Below are positions 35,051 through 43,862 of a stretch of 64,000 bases of DNA, piece after piece; the stretch's first letter is position 1, and each line of letters starts with the position of its first letter. A program made the position numbers and the translations under genes. Where the stretch lies: positions 62,001-126,000 of the forward strand of contig NZ_JAUSUI010000003.1 in the NCBI RefSeq assembly GCF_030813495.1, read 5' to 3'. A model generated the notes under the pieces. The model saw only the letters and a program-made list of their open reading frames with translations. It did no database searches and had not been told where the DNA came from. This DNA is from Ancylobacter polymorphus. GTDB lineage: Bacteria > Pseudomonadota > Alphaproteobacteria > Rhizobiales > Xanthobacteraceae.

Positions 35051-37414
35051 ATGAGTTCCGCTGCCATGAACCGCGCCGTTCCCATCTCGATCAACGCCTT
35101 TCCCGCCTCCAAGCAGGAGGCGGCATGGCGGGAAACGCTGGCCTCGCTCGGCCTTGCCGCGCAGCTCTCCGACACTGACGCCTTCCATTTCGGCGAGGTC
35201 TCCATCAAGCGCTCGCCGACCCAGGCGACCTTTGCCCTGCTGCGCTCGGCGGCGCAGAAGCTCACCGCCTTGGATCAGGCCGCCCGGAAGGGCCGGGAGC
35301 CGGCGAGGAGCGAACCGCCGATCCTCATCGGCTTCGTCACCTATGGGCGCGGGCATCTCACCGATTCCGGCCGGCGCGCCGCCGAGTTCGCCGATGGCGA
35401 TCTCTGGGTCTGCGATCCCGCCACCCCTTTCTCGGTGCAGTTCCGCAAGGATTTCGAGCTTCTGCTGCTGTGTCTGCCGCGCGAGCGGCTGGTCGGCCGC
35501 TTCAGCCGCGCCGCGACCGTGCCGACGCTGGTGCTCGGCGAAACCGTGTCGGCGGCGGCGGCTCGGCCCTTGATGCGGGCGCTGGCGTCGCATTTCGCGG
35601 TTATGGAGGACGGCGATGTGATGGCCGCGGAGCCGGCGGTGACGGAACTCGTGCTCTCCGCCCTGCTCGCGCAGGCCCGGCCGGAAGAGGATAACGCGAC
35701 CCAGGTGCAGGCGGCGCATTTCGCGCGCATCTGCGCCCAGATCGAAGCGCGCCTGCGCGAGCCCGATCTGTCGGTGAACGACATCGCCGGCGCGGAGGGG
35801 CTGTCGGCCCGCTACATCCAGCGGCTCTTCGAGGGTCAGGACCGCTCCTTTTCCGACTATGTGCGCCATCGCCGGCTGGAACAGTGCCGGCTCGATCTGG
35901 TCAACCCGCAGCACGCTGACCGCTCCATCGCCGAGATCGGCTTTCGCTGGGGCTTCGCGGATCAGGCGCATTTCAGCCGGGTGTTCAGCGCCGCCTATGG
36001 CATTTCGCCGCGCGACTACCGCAAATCCTCCGGCGCCACTGTGGAGACCCGGTGGACCCGAGGCCGCCCGATGCATTCGGGCTCGCGGCCCGTCCGTCCG
36101 GCCCCGGCGGCGGCCATGAGTGCCGAGGCCCCCGATGTGCCGGCGCCGGTGCGCCCGCGCGAGGTCGTCGCGCCCGGCCATCATCACCTGCCGGTGTCCC
36201 GCGAGACGGTGCATTGGGGCTATCTCTCGCGCAGCATTCCGCCCGCGCTCCGGGTGCGCTCCGGCGCGCGCGTGACCATCGAGACCCTTACCCAGCACGC
36301 TTATGACGATCATGAGCGGATGATCGCCGGCGATCCCGGGGCCGAGAGCGTGTTCCGCTGGACCGCCGACTACAAGGCCGTGGACCGACGCGGGGCCGGG
36401 CCGGTCAACGCCTCGATCTTCGGCCGCGGGGCGGGTGAGGGCTTCGGCGTGCATATCTGCACGGGCCCCATCTTCGTCCACGGCGCCGAGCCCGGCGATG
36501 TGCTGGAAGTCGAGATTCTCGACCTGAAGCCGCGCCCGAGCGCCAACCCGGCCCATGCCGGCTATGCGTTTGGCTCCAACGCCGCAGCGGCGTGGGGCTT
36601 TCACCATGACGACGTTCTGGACGAGCCGCGCAAGCGCGAGGTCATCACCATCTACCGCACCGACGCCGCCGGGGAGAGCGGGTTCGCGGAGGCGGTCTAT
36701 TCCTTCCGCTGGGCACCGCAAACCGATCCCTTCGGCGTGGTGCACGAAACCATCGACTACCCCGGCGTTCCCGTCGATCACGGACGGATCGAGAAGCGCG
36801 AGACCGTCCTCGCCGGCGTGCGCATTCCCGTCCGCCCGCATTTCGGCTTCATCGCGGTGGCGCCGCGCGAGAGCGACATGGTGGACTCGGTGCCGCCCGG
36901 CTATTTCGGCGGCAATATCGACAATTGGCGTGCCGGCAAGGGGGCCTCCGTCTATCTGCCCGTGGCCGTGCCCGGCGCCCTGCTCTCCATTGGCGACCCG
37001 CATCTGGCGCAAGGGGATGGCGAGATCAGCGGCACGGCGCTGGAATGTTCGCTGACCGGCGAGATCCGCCTCGTGCTGCACAAGCGCGGGGAGACCGACA
37101 AACCCTTCCTCAACGGGCTCGGCGCGCCGCTGATCGAGACGCCCGATGCCTGGCTGCTGCACGGCTTCAGCTATACCAATTATCTGCGTGAGCTCGGCCG
37201 CAACGCGCAGTCCGAAGTGTTCAAGCGTTCCTCGCTCAGCCGGGCGCTGCGCAGCGCCTTCCGTGCCGCCCGCAAGTTCCTGATGGAACGCTATGGGCTC
37301 GACGAGGACGAGGCGATCTCGCTCATGTCGGTGGCGGTCGATTTCGGCGTGACGCAAGTCGCCGACGGCAATTGGGGCGTGCACGCGCGCATCAGCAAGG
37401 CCATCTTTCCATAA
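35051..37414 (+). CDS. AraC-family regulator fused to acetamidase/formamidase
   Basis: One uninterrupted frame of 787 residues encodes two usually separate proteins. Residues 1-215 are an AraC N-terminal sensor domain of the AraC_binding_2 type, about 230-325 hold the two-helix-turn-helix AraC DNA-binding domain (SVNDIAGAEGLSARYIQRLF and FRWGFADQAHFSRVF), and about 365-787 form a full FmdA/AmdA domain (HICTGPIFVHGAEPGDVLEVE, GYFGGNIDNW). I see no frameshift and no internal ribosome site strong enough to insist on two products, though ATG 36116 could allow one. The start is uncertain among ATG 34940, 35051 and 35066. It faces the TRAP/GGT operon. Confidence 0.85.
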   Translation: MSSAAMNRAVPISINAFPASKQEAAWRETLASLGLAAQLSDTDAFHFGEVSIKRSPTQATFALLRSAAQKLTALDQAARKGREPARSEPPILIGFVTYGRGHLTDSGRRAAEFADGDLWVCDPATPFSVQFRKDFELLLLCLPRERLVGRFSRAATVPTLVLGETVSAAAARPLMRALASHFAVMEDGDVMAAEPAVTELVLSALLAQARPEEDNATQVQAAHFARICAQIEARLREPDLSVNDIAGAEGLSARYIQRLFEGQDRSFSDYVRHRRLEQCRLDLVNPQHADRSIAEIGFRWGFADQAHFSRVFSAAYGISPRDYRKSSGATVETRWTRGRPMHSGSRPVRPAPAAAMSAEAPDVPAPVRPREVVAPGHHHLPVSRETVHWGYLSRSIPPALRVRSGARVTIETLTQHAYDDHERMIAGDPGAESVFRWTADYKAVDRRGAGPVNASIFGRGAGEGFGVHICTGPIFVHGAEPGDVLEVEILDLKPRPSANPAHAGYAFGSNAAAAWGFHHDDVLDEPRKREVITIYRTDAAGESGFAEAVYSFRWAPQTDPFGVVHETIDYPGVPVDHGRIEKRETVLAGVRIPVRPHFGFIAVAPRESDMVDSVPPGYFGGNIDNWRAGKGASVYLPVAVPGALLSIGDPHLAQGDGEISGTALECSLTGEIRLVLHKRGETDKPFLNGLGAPLIETPDAWLLHGFSYTNYLRELGRNAQSEVFKRSSLSRALRSAFRAARKFLMERYGLDEDEAISLMSVAVDFGVTQVADGNWGVHARISKAIFP

Positions 37415-37744
37415 AGCGCCGCGGCTGCGAACCAGCGCCCGGCATTCGGGACGTGCCAAGCGCTTTGCCGAGAAGCTTGCCGATGTCGTCCGGCAGGCGC
37501 GAGCCGGTCCGGCTTTCTCGACCGATCAGGCTGCAAGATCGGCAGCCCTCGCCAGTGCGCCCGCGGCAGAGCATGCGGGATGCGAAGGAGGCTAACATCT
37601 GCGCCCCGCGAGGCTCTGTCCCAACGCAATTTCAATGACATGAGTGTTCGCGTTTTCACTCCGGGCAGCGCGCCATGCCGATCACGGCAAGCTTCCGCCC
37701 GCCGCGATCGGTCTCCTGGACCCGCCGACGTGTCAGGGTGCGTT
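37415..37744. other. Gene-free spacer between fusion gene and aldehyde dehydrogenase
   Basis: This convergent spacer shows no recognisable gene, repeat or strong hairpin. The short frames on both strands have the biased composition of non-coding GC-rich DNA. Confidence 0.5.
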
Positions 37745-39172
37745 TCAGCCGTAGCCGACGATGCCCTTGATTTCGAGGAAGTCACGCAGCCCGAAATCCG
37801 CGTATTCGCGACCATTGCCGGACTGCTTGTAACCGCCGAAGGGCGCGAACAGGTCCCAGTCCGGATAGTTCAGATAAATGGAACCGGCGCGCAGCCGGCC
37901 GGCGACGCGGCGCGCCTCGTCAAGATCCGTGCCCTGGACATAGGCGGCGAGGCCGTAGAGCGTATCATTGGCGATGCTGATCGCTTCATCGACCGTCGCA
38001 TAGGGGATGATCGACAGAACCGGCCCGAAGATTTCCTCACGCTCGATGCGCATGCCCGGCTTCACGTCGCCAAATACGGTGGGCTTCACATAGTATCCGG
38101 TCTCAAGGCCCGCCGGCTTGCCGGTGCCGCCGGTGACGAGCGTCGCGCCCTCGTCGATGCCGGCCTGAATGAGCGCCTGCACCTTGGCAAACTGGACATC
38201 GCTGACCAGCGGCCCGATCTGGGTCTCGACATCGGTCGGGGAGCCGACGCGCACGGTTTCTGCGGTCCGGCGGGCGATCTCCAGCGCTTCCGCCTGCCGT
38301 GCCGCGGGCACAAGCATGCGGGTCGGGGCATCGCAGGACTGTCCCGTGTTGGAGAAGCAGGCGAGCACGCCCTGGGACACGGCGGTTTCGAGATCGGCGT
38401 CCGGCAGCACGATATTGGCCGATTTGCCGCCAAGCTCCTGGGCCACGCGCTTGACGGTCGCGGCGGCATTGCGCGCGACGTCGATGCCGGCGCGGGTCGA
38501 GCCGGTGAACGACACCATGTCGATGTCCGGGTGCGAGGAAAGCGCGGCGCCGACTTCCGGTCCCGTGCCGTTCACGAGGTTGAACACGCCCGGCGGGATG
38601 CCCGCCTCATGAACGATTTCAGCGAAGACCATGCCGGAGATCGGCGCGATCTCGCTCGGCTTCAGCACCATGGTGCAGCCGGCGGCGATGGCCGGCGCCA
38701 CTTTGCACATGATCTGGTTGAGCGGCCAGTTCCAGGGGGTGATCAACCCGACGACGCCCACCGGCTCATGCGTGACCCGCGTGGTGCCGCGCGTCTCGTC
38801 GAAGTCGAAGCGCCGAAGGGCCTCGATGGTCGCCTTGAGGTGCCCCAGCCCGGCATAGGCCTGGGAGTCGCGGGCCCGCGCGATCGGCGAACCCATTTCG
38901 CGGCTGATCGCCTGGGCGACATCTTCGTAGCGGCGCTCATAGACCGCGAGCAGCGCCTCAAGAAGCGCGAGACGCTCTTGCTTGGACGTGAACTGGAAAT
39001 CGGCGAAGGCGGCCTTGGCGGCGGCGACCGCGCGATCCACGTCGGCCTGCCCGCCGAGCGAGATGGTGGCGAACGGTTGCTCGGTGGCGGGATCGATCAC
39101 GTCGAGCGTCCGGTCGACGACCGGGTCGACGAAGGCGCCGTCAATGTAGAATGTGAGATAGCGGGACGTCAT
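37745..39172 (-). CDS. NAD(P)-dependent aldehyde dehydrogenase
   Basis: The 475-residue protein is a standard aldehyde dehydrogenase. It has LITPWNWPLNQ, the cofactor motif FTGSTRAG, the general base in QELGGKSAN, the nucleophile cysteine in FSNTGQSCDAPTR, and EEIFGPVL. The substrate is not readable. Neighbouring remnants of an amino-compound oxidoreductase and a PuuR-like regulator suggest it once oxidised an aldehyde such as gamma-glutamyl-aminobutanal in polyamine or amino-alcohol breakdown. Confidence 0.92.
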   Translation of the reverse strand: MTSRYLTFYIDGAFVDPVVDRTLDVIDPATEQPFATISLGGQADVDRAVAAAKAAFADFQFTSKQERLALLEALLAVYERRYEDVAQAISREMGSPIARARDSQAYAGLGHLKATIEALRRFDFDETRGTTRVTHEPVGVVGLITPWNWPLNQIMCKVAPAIAAGCTMVLKPSEIAPISGMVFAEIVHEAGIPPGVFNLVNGTGPEVGAALSSHPDIDMVSFTGSTRAGIDVARNAAATVKRVAQELGGKSANIVLPDADLETAVSQGVLACFSNTGQSCDAPTRMLVPAARQAEALEIARRTAETVRVGSPTDVETQIGPLVSDVQFAKVQALIQAGIDEGATLVTGGTGKPAGLETGYYVKPTVFGDVKPGMRIEREEIFGPVLSIIPYATVDEAISIANDTLYGLAAYVQGTDLDEARRVAGRLRAGSIYLNYPDWDLFAPFGGYKQSGNGREYADFGLRDFLEIKGIVGYG

Positions 39173-39199
39173 GGAATGCCTCGTCTCTGTGAAGGCGGC

Positions 39200-39655
39200 T
39201 CAGATGCCGAGCGCGTTGCGCGCCCGGCCATAGGCTATGCGTATGGAAGCACCGATCGGCCACAAGCTGTGGAACGGGAAGGCCCTCGCGGGACGCACTG
39301 GCATATCGAGGATATCCGGCTCAGTGCCGGTTGCCCAGCGCGCGAGTTCGCCGCCCATGGCCGTCGCCATTGCGACGCCGCGGCCATTGTAGCCGATGCA
39401 CGCCATGAGGCCGGGCGCCGGGGCGGTAAGGTTGGGATAGTCATCCGCTGTGATGGCGGGTTGGCCGTTCCAGCCATGGGTCCAGCGGATGTTGCCGAGA
39501 AACGGCCAGAGCCGCTTCGCGTAGCGCATTGAGATCGGGAAACCCCGCCGGTCCATGGAGCGACCGCAACCGGCTGCGCCCGCCCATAAGCAGCCGATTG
39601 GCTGAATCGCGCCGATAATCGACGGTGATCGACTCGTGCTCATAGAGGACGTGGC
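39200..39655 (-). pseudogene. FAD-dependent oxidoreductase (DAO/PuuB-like), 5'-truncated and frameshifted
   Basis: Only the C-terminal ~150 residues of a DAO-family oxidase remain. From about 39655 one frame reads YEHESITVDYRRD and LLMGGRSRL. Near 39516-39522 an extra base moves the homology to the frame reading KRLWPFLGNIRWTHGWNG, and later GLMACIGYNGRGVA, to the stop at 39200. The N-terminal FAD-binding two thirds are absent; the upstream sequence is the start of a divergent regulator. It has two independent lesions and cannot function. Confidence 0.82.
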
Positions 39656-39703
39656 GACCGATCGTCGGGCTTCGCCGTTCTTTCCCTTCTGCCGAGGATA
39701 CCT

Positions 39704-40321
39704 ATGACGCCGGAAACCGCTGAACCGACCACGCCGTCCGCGCAGAATGAGCGCGAAATCGATACGGCGCAGCGCGAGGTCGGACGCCGGATCAAGGCGT
39801 TGCGGTTGTCCAACAGCCTGACCCTGACCCAGCCTTCGGAAAAGACGGGCCTGTCGATTGGCACGCTGTCGCAGATCGAGCGCGGACGGACATCGCCGAC
39901 TGTACGAACCCTGTTCGGGCTCGGCACGGCACTCGGCGTGTCTCCTGCGTGGATTCTCGATCCCGCCGTCTCGGGCGTCGGTAGCGATCCGTTCGTCACC
40001 CGCTCGGGCCGTGGCTAGTTGCTGATCCGCAATCGTGGCCTTGAGAAGGTCATCATCACCCCTCCCGCCGCCTCGCGGCTGAAGGCTTTTCTCGTCAGTC
40101 TCGACCCCGGTGCGAGTTCGGGAGACGAGCCTTATTCCCATAACGGGCAGGAGGTCGGCTATGTCGTTTCCGGGTCGATGGAGTTGGAGATCGGCGACAA
40201 GAGTTATGTGCTGAACGCGGGCGACTGCGTCGCCTTCGACAGCGACATCGCCCATCGATTCTGGAGCAGAGGCAGCAAGTCAGCCTCTATTCTATGGGTG
40301 AACGCGCCGACATCTTCCTAG
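39704..40321 (+). pseudogene. PuuR-like XRE-cupin regulator split by an in-frame TAG
   Basis: The frame encodes an XRE helix-turn-helix (EVGRRIKALRLSNSLTLTQ, TGLSIGTLSQIERGRTSPT), then a TAG at 40016-40018, then continues in the same frame as a cupin domain (SHNGQEVGYVVSGSMELEIG, DCVAFDSDIAHRFW). Without the stop the product is about 205 residues, the normal length of HTH-cupin regulators such as PuuR. One nonsense change therefore cuts a full gene in two. The N-terminal 104 residues could still bind DNA. Restart at TTG 40019 is possible but has no ribosome site. Confidence 0.8.
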
Positions 40322-40377
40322 CGGCTTTGCGGCTGGTAACGCCCACCGACATTGAGCAAGGTTCGCGCGGGCGCGGC

Positions 40378-41400
<1,023 letters not shown>

Positions 41401-41436
41401 GAAAAGCTACCTCTTCCCAGAAAGTGTCATTTGATA

Positions 41437-42555
41437 TCAAAAGTTATCATACATGCGCAACGGTGTTGTTCGGGCACGCGCCGACGCCTCGTCGAACAGA
41501 ACGCGCAGCAAGTCGGGACGGCCGAAGCCGCCGGACTTCGAGACCACGTGCACGCCCTCGAACCGTCCGCCGCGCAGATGCGACACGGCCAGCCCCGGCT
41601 CGCGCGCGCCCTCCACGGCGAGGCTGTCGGCGCCTGTGGCTTGGGCCACGTCGCGCAGGGTCTCACCGCCCGACACGAACAGCGTACCGGGCGGCGGGCA
41701 ATGGACGAGCAGCTGGGAGAACCGCTCGGCAATGACGGCCGCCGCCGCAGCACGCGCCCCCTCGAAGGCCACGGTGACGATGCAGGACAGGCCCCGCGCG
41801 AGACGGCCGTGCACCGCGTCAATGTCCGACGGGGCGCCCGAAAGCCGGATATGCCGGCGCGGGTCCGGCGCGGCGGCATGGTCGATCTGTTCCTGGATGA
41901 CCGGATGATGCGAGCCGATGAGCGCCAGCAGGGGCGCGCGCATCCGTGCATCCAACGGCGGCTCGAAGACGGGAGGCGAGGCAGGCCGAGCTCGGGCGAG
42001 CGCGGCAGCGAGCCCCCCGGTGCCAACCCACAGCACGCGGCCACCATCGCGCATCTCGCGCGCGACGATGGCGTCGAGATCGGCGTCGGTCTCGGCGTCA
42101 TGGACATGGATGTCGGCATTGACCAGTCCCGCCGCGCGCCATGTGGCGGCGATGTCGCCGCCGAGCGGCTGCGCGGGCCCTATCTGCCATTGGCAACCCG
42201 CCCGGGTGACGCGCCCCTGGAAGGGAAAGGCCGGAGCGACGACGAGGCGCCATCCGGCCATACGCCTCGAAAGCGCGGCAAGCTCGGTCGCCCAGTTGCC
42301 GCGCATAAGGCTGTCGATTTTCTTGAAGGCGGGCGCACCCTCAAGAAGCCAGTCGGCGAGGCGGTCCTGGCGGCGGACCGCATCATCGCCCTCCCTCTCT
42401 CGCGTGCCAATGTCGATAGCCGCCACGGCTGGCAGCCTGCGCACAGGGTGCCAAAGCACCGGGATCGGGCAGCGGGGCGTGGCAAAGGCGGCGGCACTGT
42501 CCAGTGCGCCGGTCAGATCGTCGGCGAGAATGCGCAGGCGCGTAGGTTCAGCCAC
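41437..42555 (-). CDS. Four-carbon acid sugar kinase (DUF1537 family, OtnK/DtnK-like)
   Basis: The 372-residue protein has the family N-terminus ILADDLTGALDSAAAFA, the substrate segment FKKIDSLMRGNWATEL, and the C-terminal nucleotide-binding part with FVSGGETLRDVAQATG and VVSKSGGFG. Family members phosphorylate threonate or erythronate at O4. It overlaps the end of the DeoR gene by eight bases and lies 36 bases upstream of the PdxA-like gene, which would use its product. A somewhat short member (typical 400-430), but both domains are complete. Confidence 0.88.
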   Translation of the reverse strand: MAEPTRLRILADDLTGALDSAAAFATPRCPIPVLWHPVRRLPAVAAIDIGTREREGDDAVRRQDRLADWLLEGAPAFKKIDSLMRGNWATELAALSRRMAGWRLVVAPAFPFQGRVTRAGCQWQIGPAQPLGGDIAATWRAAGLVNADIHVHDAETDADLDAIVAREMRDGGRVLWVGTGGLAAALARARPASPPVFEPPLDARMRAPLLALIGSHHPVIQEQIDHAAAPDPRRHIRLSGAPSDIDAVHGRLARGLSCIVTVAFEGARAAAAAVIAERFSQLLVHCPPPGTLFVSGGETLRDVAQATGADSLAVEGAREPGLAVSHLRGGRFEGVHVVSKSGGFGRPDLLRVLFDEASARARTTPLRMYDNF

Positions 42556-43405
42556 GGTGGCGGTCCTGTCGCAGCACGGGAACGACGCGCAGGACGACCT
42601 TCAGCCGCCTTAACTCTTCCAGCGCCAGAGGATCGATACCGTCATCGGTGACGATCTCCTGGATGTCGGCGACATCGCAGATGGTGCAGAAGCTCGGCGC
42701 GGTGAATTTCGAACTGTCCACCAGCACCATGACGTGCCGGGCCGCGGCAATCATCGCCTGCTTCATCGCCGCCACGTCGAGCGAGGTCTCCGTCAGTGTC
42801 CTGCCGGTGATCGCATGGGTGCCGATGAGAGCAATGTCGGCATGCAGGCTGCGCAGGAAGTCCTCGCCGGGCCGGCCGACCAGCGTCGTCGACCCCGGCC
42901 GCACCGTGCCGCCCGGCACGATGAGATGCACCTCCGGCACGTCGGCCAGCACCTGGGCGATGGCGAGGCTGTTGGTGACGGCGGTCAGCGGGAGCCGCCG
43001 GTTGGCCACCGCGCGCGCCACGGCGAGCACCGTCGTGCCGGCGTCGAAAATGACGCTCTGTCCGGGCCGCAGCGCTTCGGCGACGGCGGCGGCGATGGCG
43101 TTTTTCTCCTCGCGCCGCAGCTGCGCGGCGAGGGCGATGTCGGGCTCGAAGGTAGCGCGCGCCGTGCTCTGCAGCAGGGCGCCGCCATGGGTGCGTTCCA
43201 GCGCGCCCTGCTTCACCAGATGTTCGAGATCGCGGCGGATGGTCGATGGCGAGGCGTTGATGGCATCGGCCAGTTCCTGAATGCCTGCCGCGCCCTCGCG
43301 CCGAAGGCGTTCCAGGATGAGCGCTCGCCGTTTGGCCGGAATCATCTCCACGCGCCCGCGCGGCGCCTCCTCGCCATTATCACCCTGGCTTTCGCGACTG
43401 TTCAT
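42548..43405 (-). CDS. DeoR-family transcriptional regulator
   Basis: The 285-residue protein has the DeoR helix-turn-helix (IPAKRRALILERLRREG, INASPSTIRRDLEHLVKQG) and a sugar-phosphate sensor domain with FDAGTTVLAVARAV, VTNSLAIAQVL and GTHAITG. The ATG at 43405 is preceded by GGAGG at four bases, and an upstream frame extension is rejected. It is first in the operon with the DUF1537 kinase and PdxA-like enzyme and probably represses it until a four-carbon sugar phosphate is present. Confidence 0.9.
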   Translation of the reverse strand: MNSRESQGDNGEEAPRGRVEMIPAKRRALILERLRREGAAGIQELADAINASPSTIRRDLEHLVKQGALERTHGGALLQSTARATFEPDIALAAQLRREEKNAIAAAVAEALRPGQSVIFDAGTTVLAVARAVANRRLPLTAVTNSLAIAQVLADVPEVHLIVPGGTVRPGSTTLVGRPGEDFLRSLHADIALIGTHAITGRTLTETSLDVAAMKQAMIAAARHVMVLVDSSKFTAPSFCTICDVADIQEIVTDDGIDPLALEELRRLKVVLRVVPVLRQDRHRG

Positions 43406-43862
43406 GGCGCCTCCGTACCGCTGTGCGGGGTGTCCGCGACGCGTGATGATCGATTCTGGAAGATTTTGACAATTTTCGCGACCGTATCCCACTGTCGTCG
43501 GCACATTTCCAGCGCCTGTCCGGCGTGCGCACCCGGTGCGCGGCGGCACTCCCGCTCTCGGCGGGCCGTCGATAGGCGCGCGACGGCGCCATCATTTCAC
43601 GCTCGGCCGCACGGCCTTCTCCTGCGTGAGATATCGGTGGAGCGCGGCGGCCCCAAGGCCTTCCGTCCCTCCCTCCGCAAGGGTGCGGAAATTAACCTGA
43701 ACATATTCAATGGCTTGAGGCGTCTGTTTGGTCGCGGGCATCCGGTGCCGCGACAAAATCGACCGACAGCGCTTGACCGGGATCGGAAACGTCGTCAACA
43801 ATGAGAACGTTCTCAGAGAACGTTCTCGTTAGTGGAACGGCTCCGGGCACGGGAGGAAACGA
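43406..43862. other. Divergent control region between the DeoR operon and the sugar ABC operon
   Basis: The 457-base region carries the tandem operator at 43803-43827 near its right end and GGGAGG before the ABC gene. On the minus strand a frame from ATG 43741 to a stop at 43592 would give 49 residues with a natural-looking composition, but it has no ribosome site or known family. I therefore do not call it a gene. Confidence 0.5.
43803..43827. promoter_or_regulatory. Tandem GAGAACGTTCTC operator of the sugar ABC operon
   Basis: Two identical perfect 12-base palindromes, GAGAACGTTCTC, lie at 43803-43814 and 43816-43827, separated by one A. The central CG dyad is typical of LacI-family operators. 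It sits 35 bases before the first gene of an operon that itself encodes a LacI-type regulator at 48948. I see no other copy in the window. Confidence 0.8.

Noticed and set aside
34922-37459. Minus-strand open frame of 845 codons
   Set aside because: It covers the AraC-acetamidase fusion in reverse. The composition is Arg/Gly/His-rich with no domain, as expected of a third-position GC shadow.
37580-39532. Plus-strand open frame of 650 codons
   Set aside because: It is opposite the aldehyde dehydrogenase, whose catalytic motifs are intact.
40019-40321. Independent cupin gene starting at TTG 40019
   Set aside because: It is in the same frame as the XRE fragment before it, without a ribosome site; a nonsense-split HTH-cupin gene explains both pieces better.
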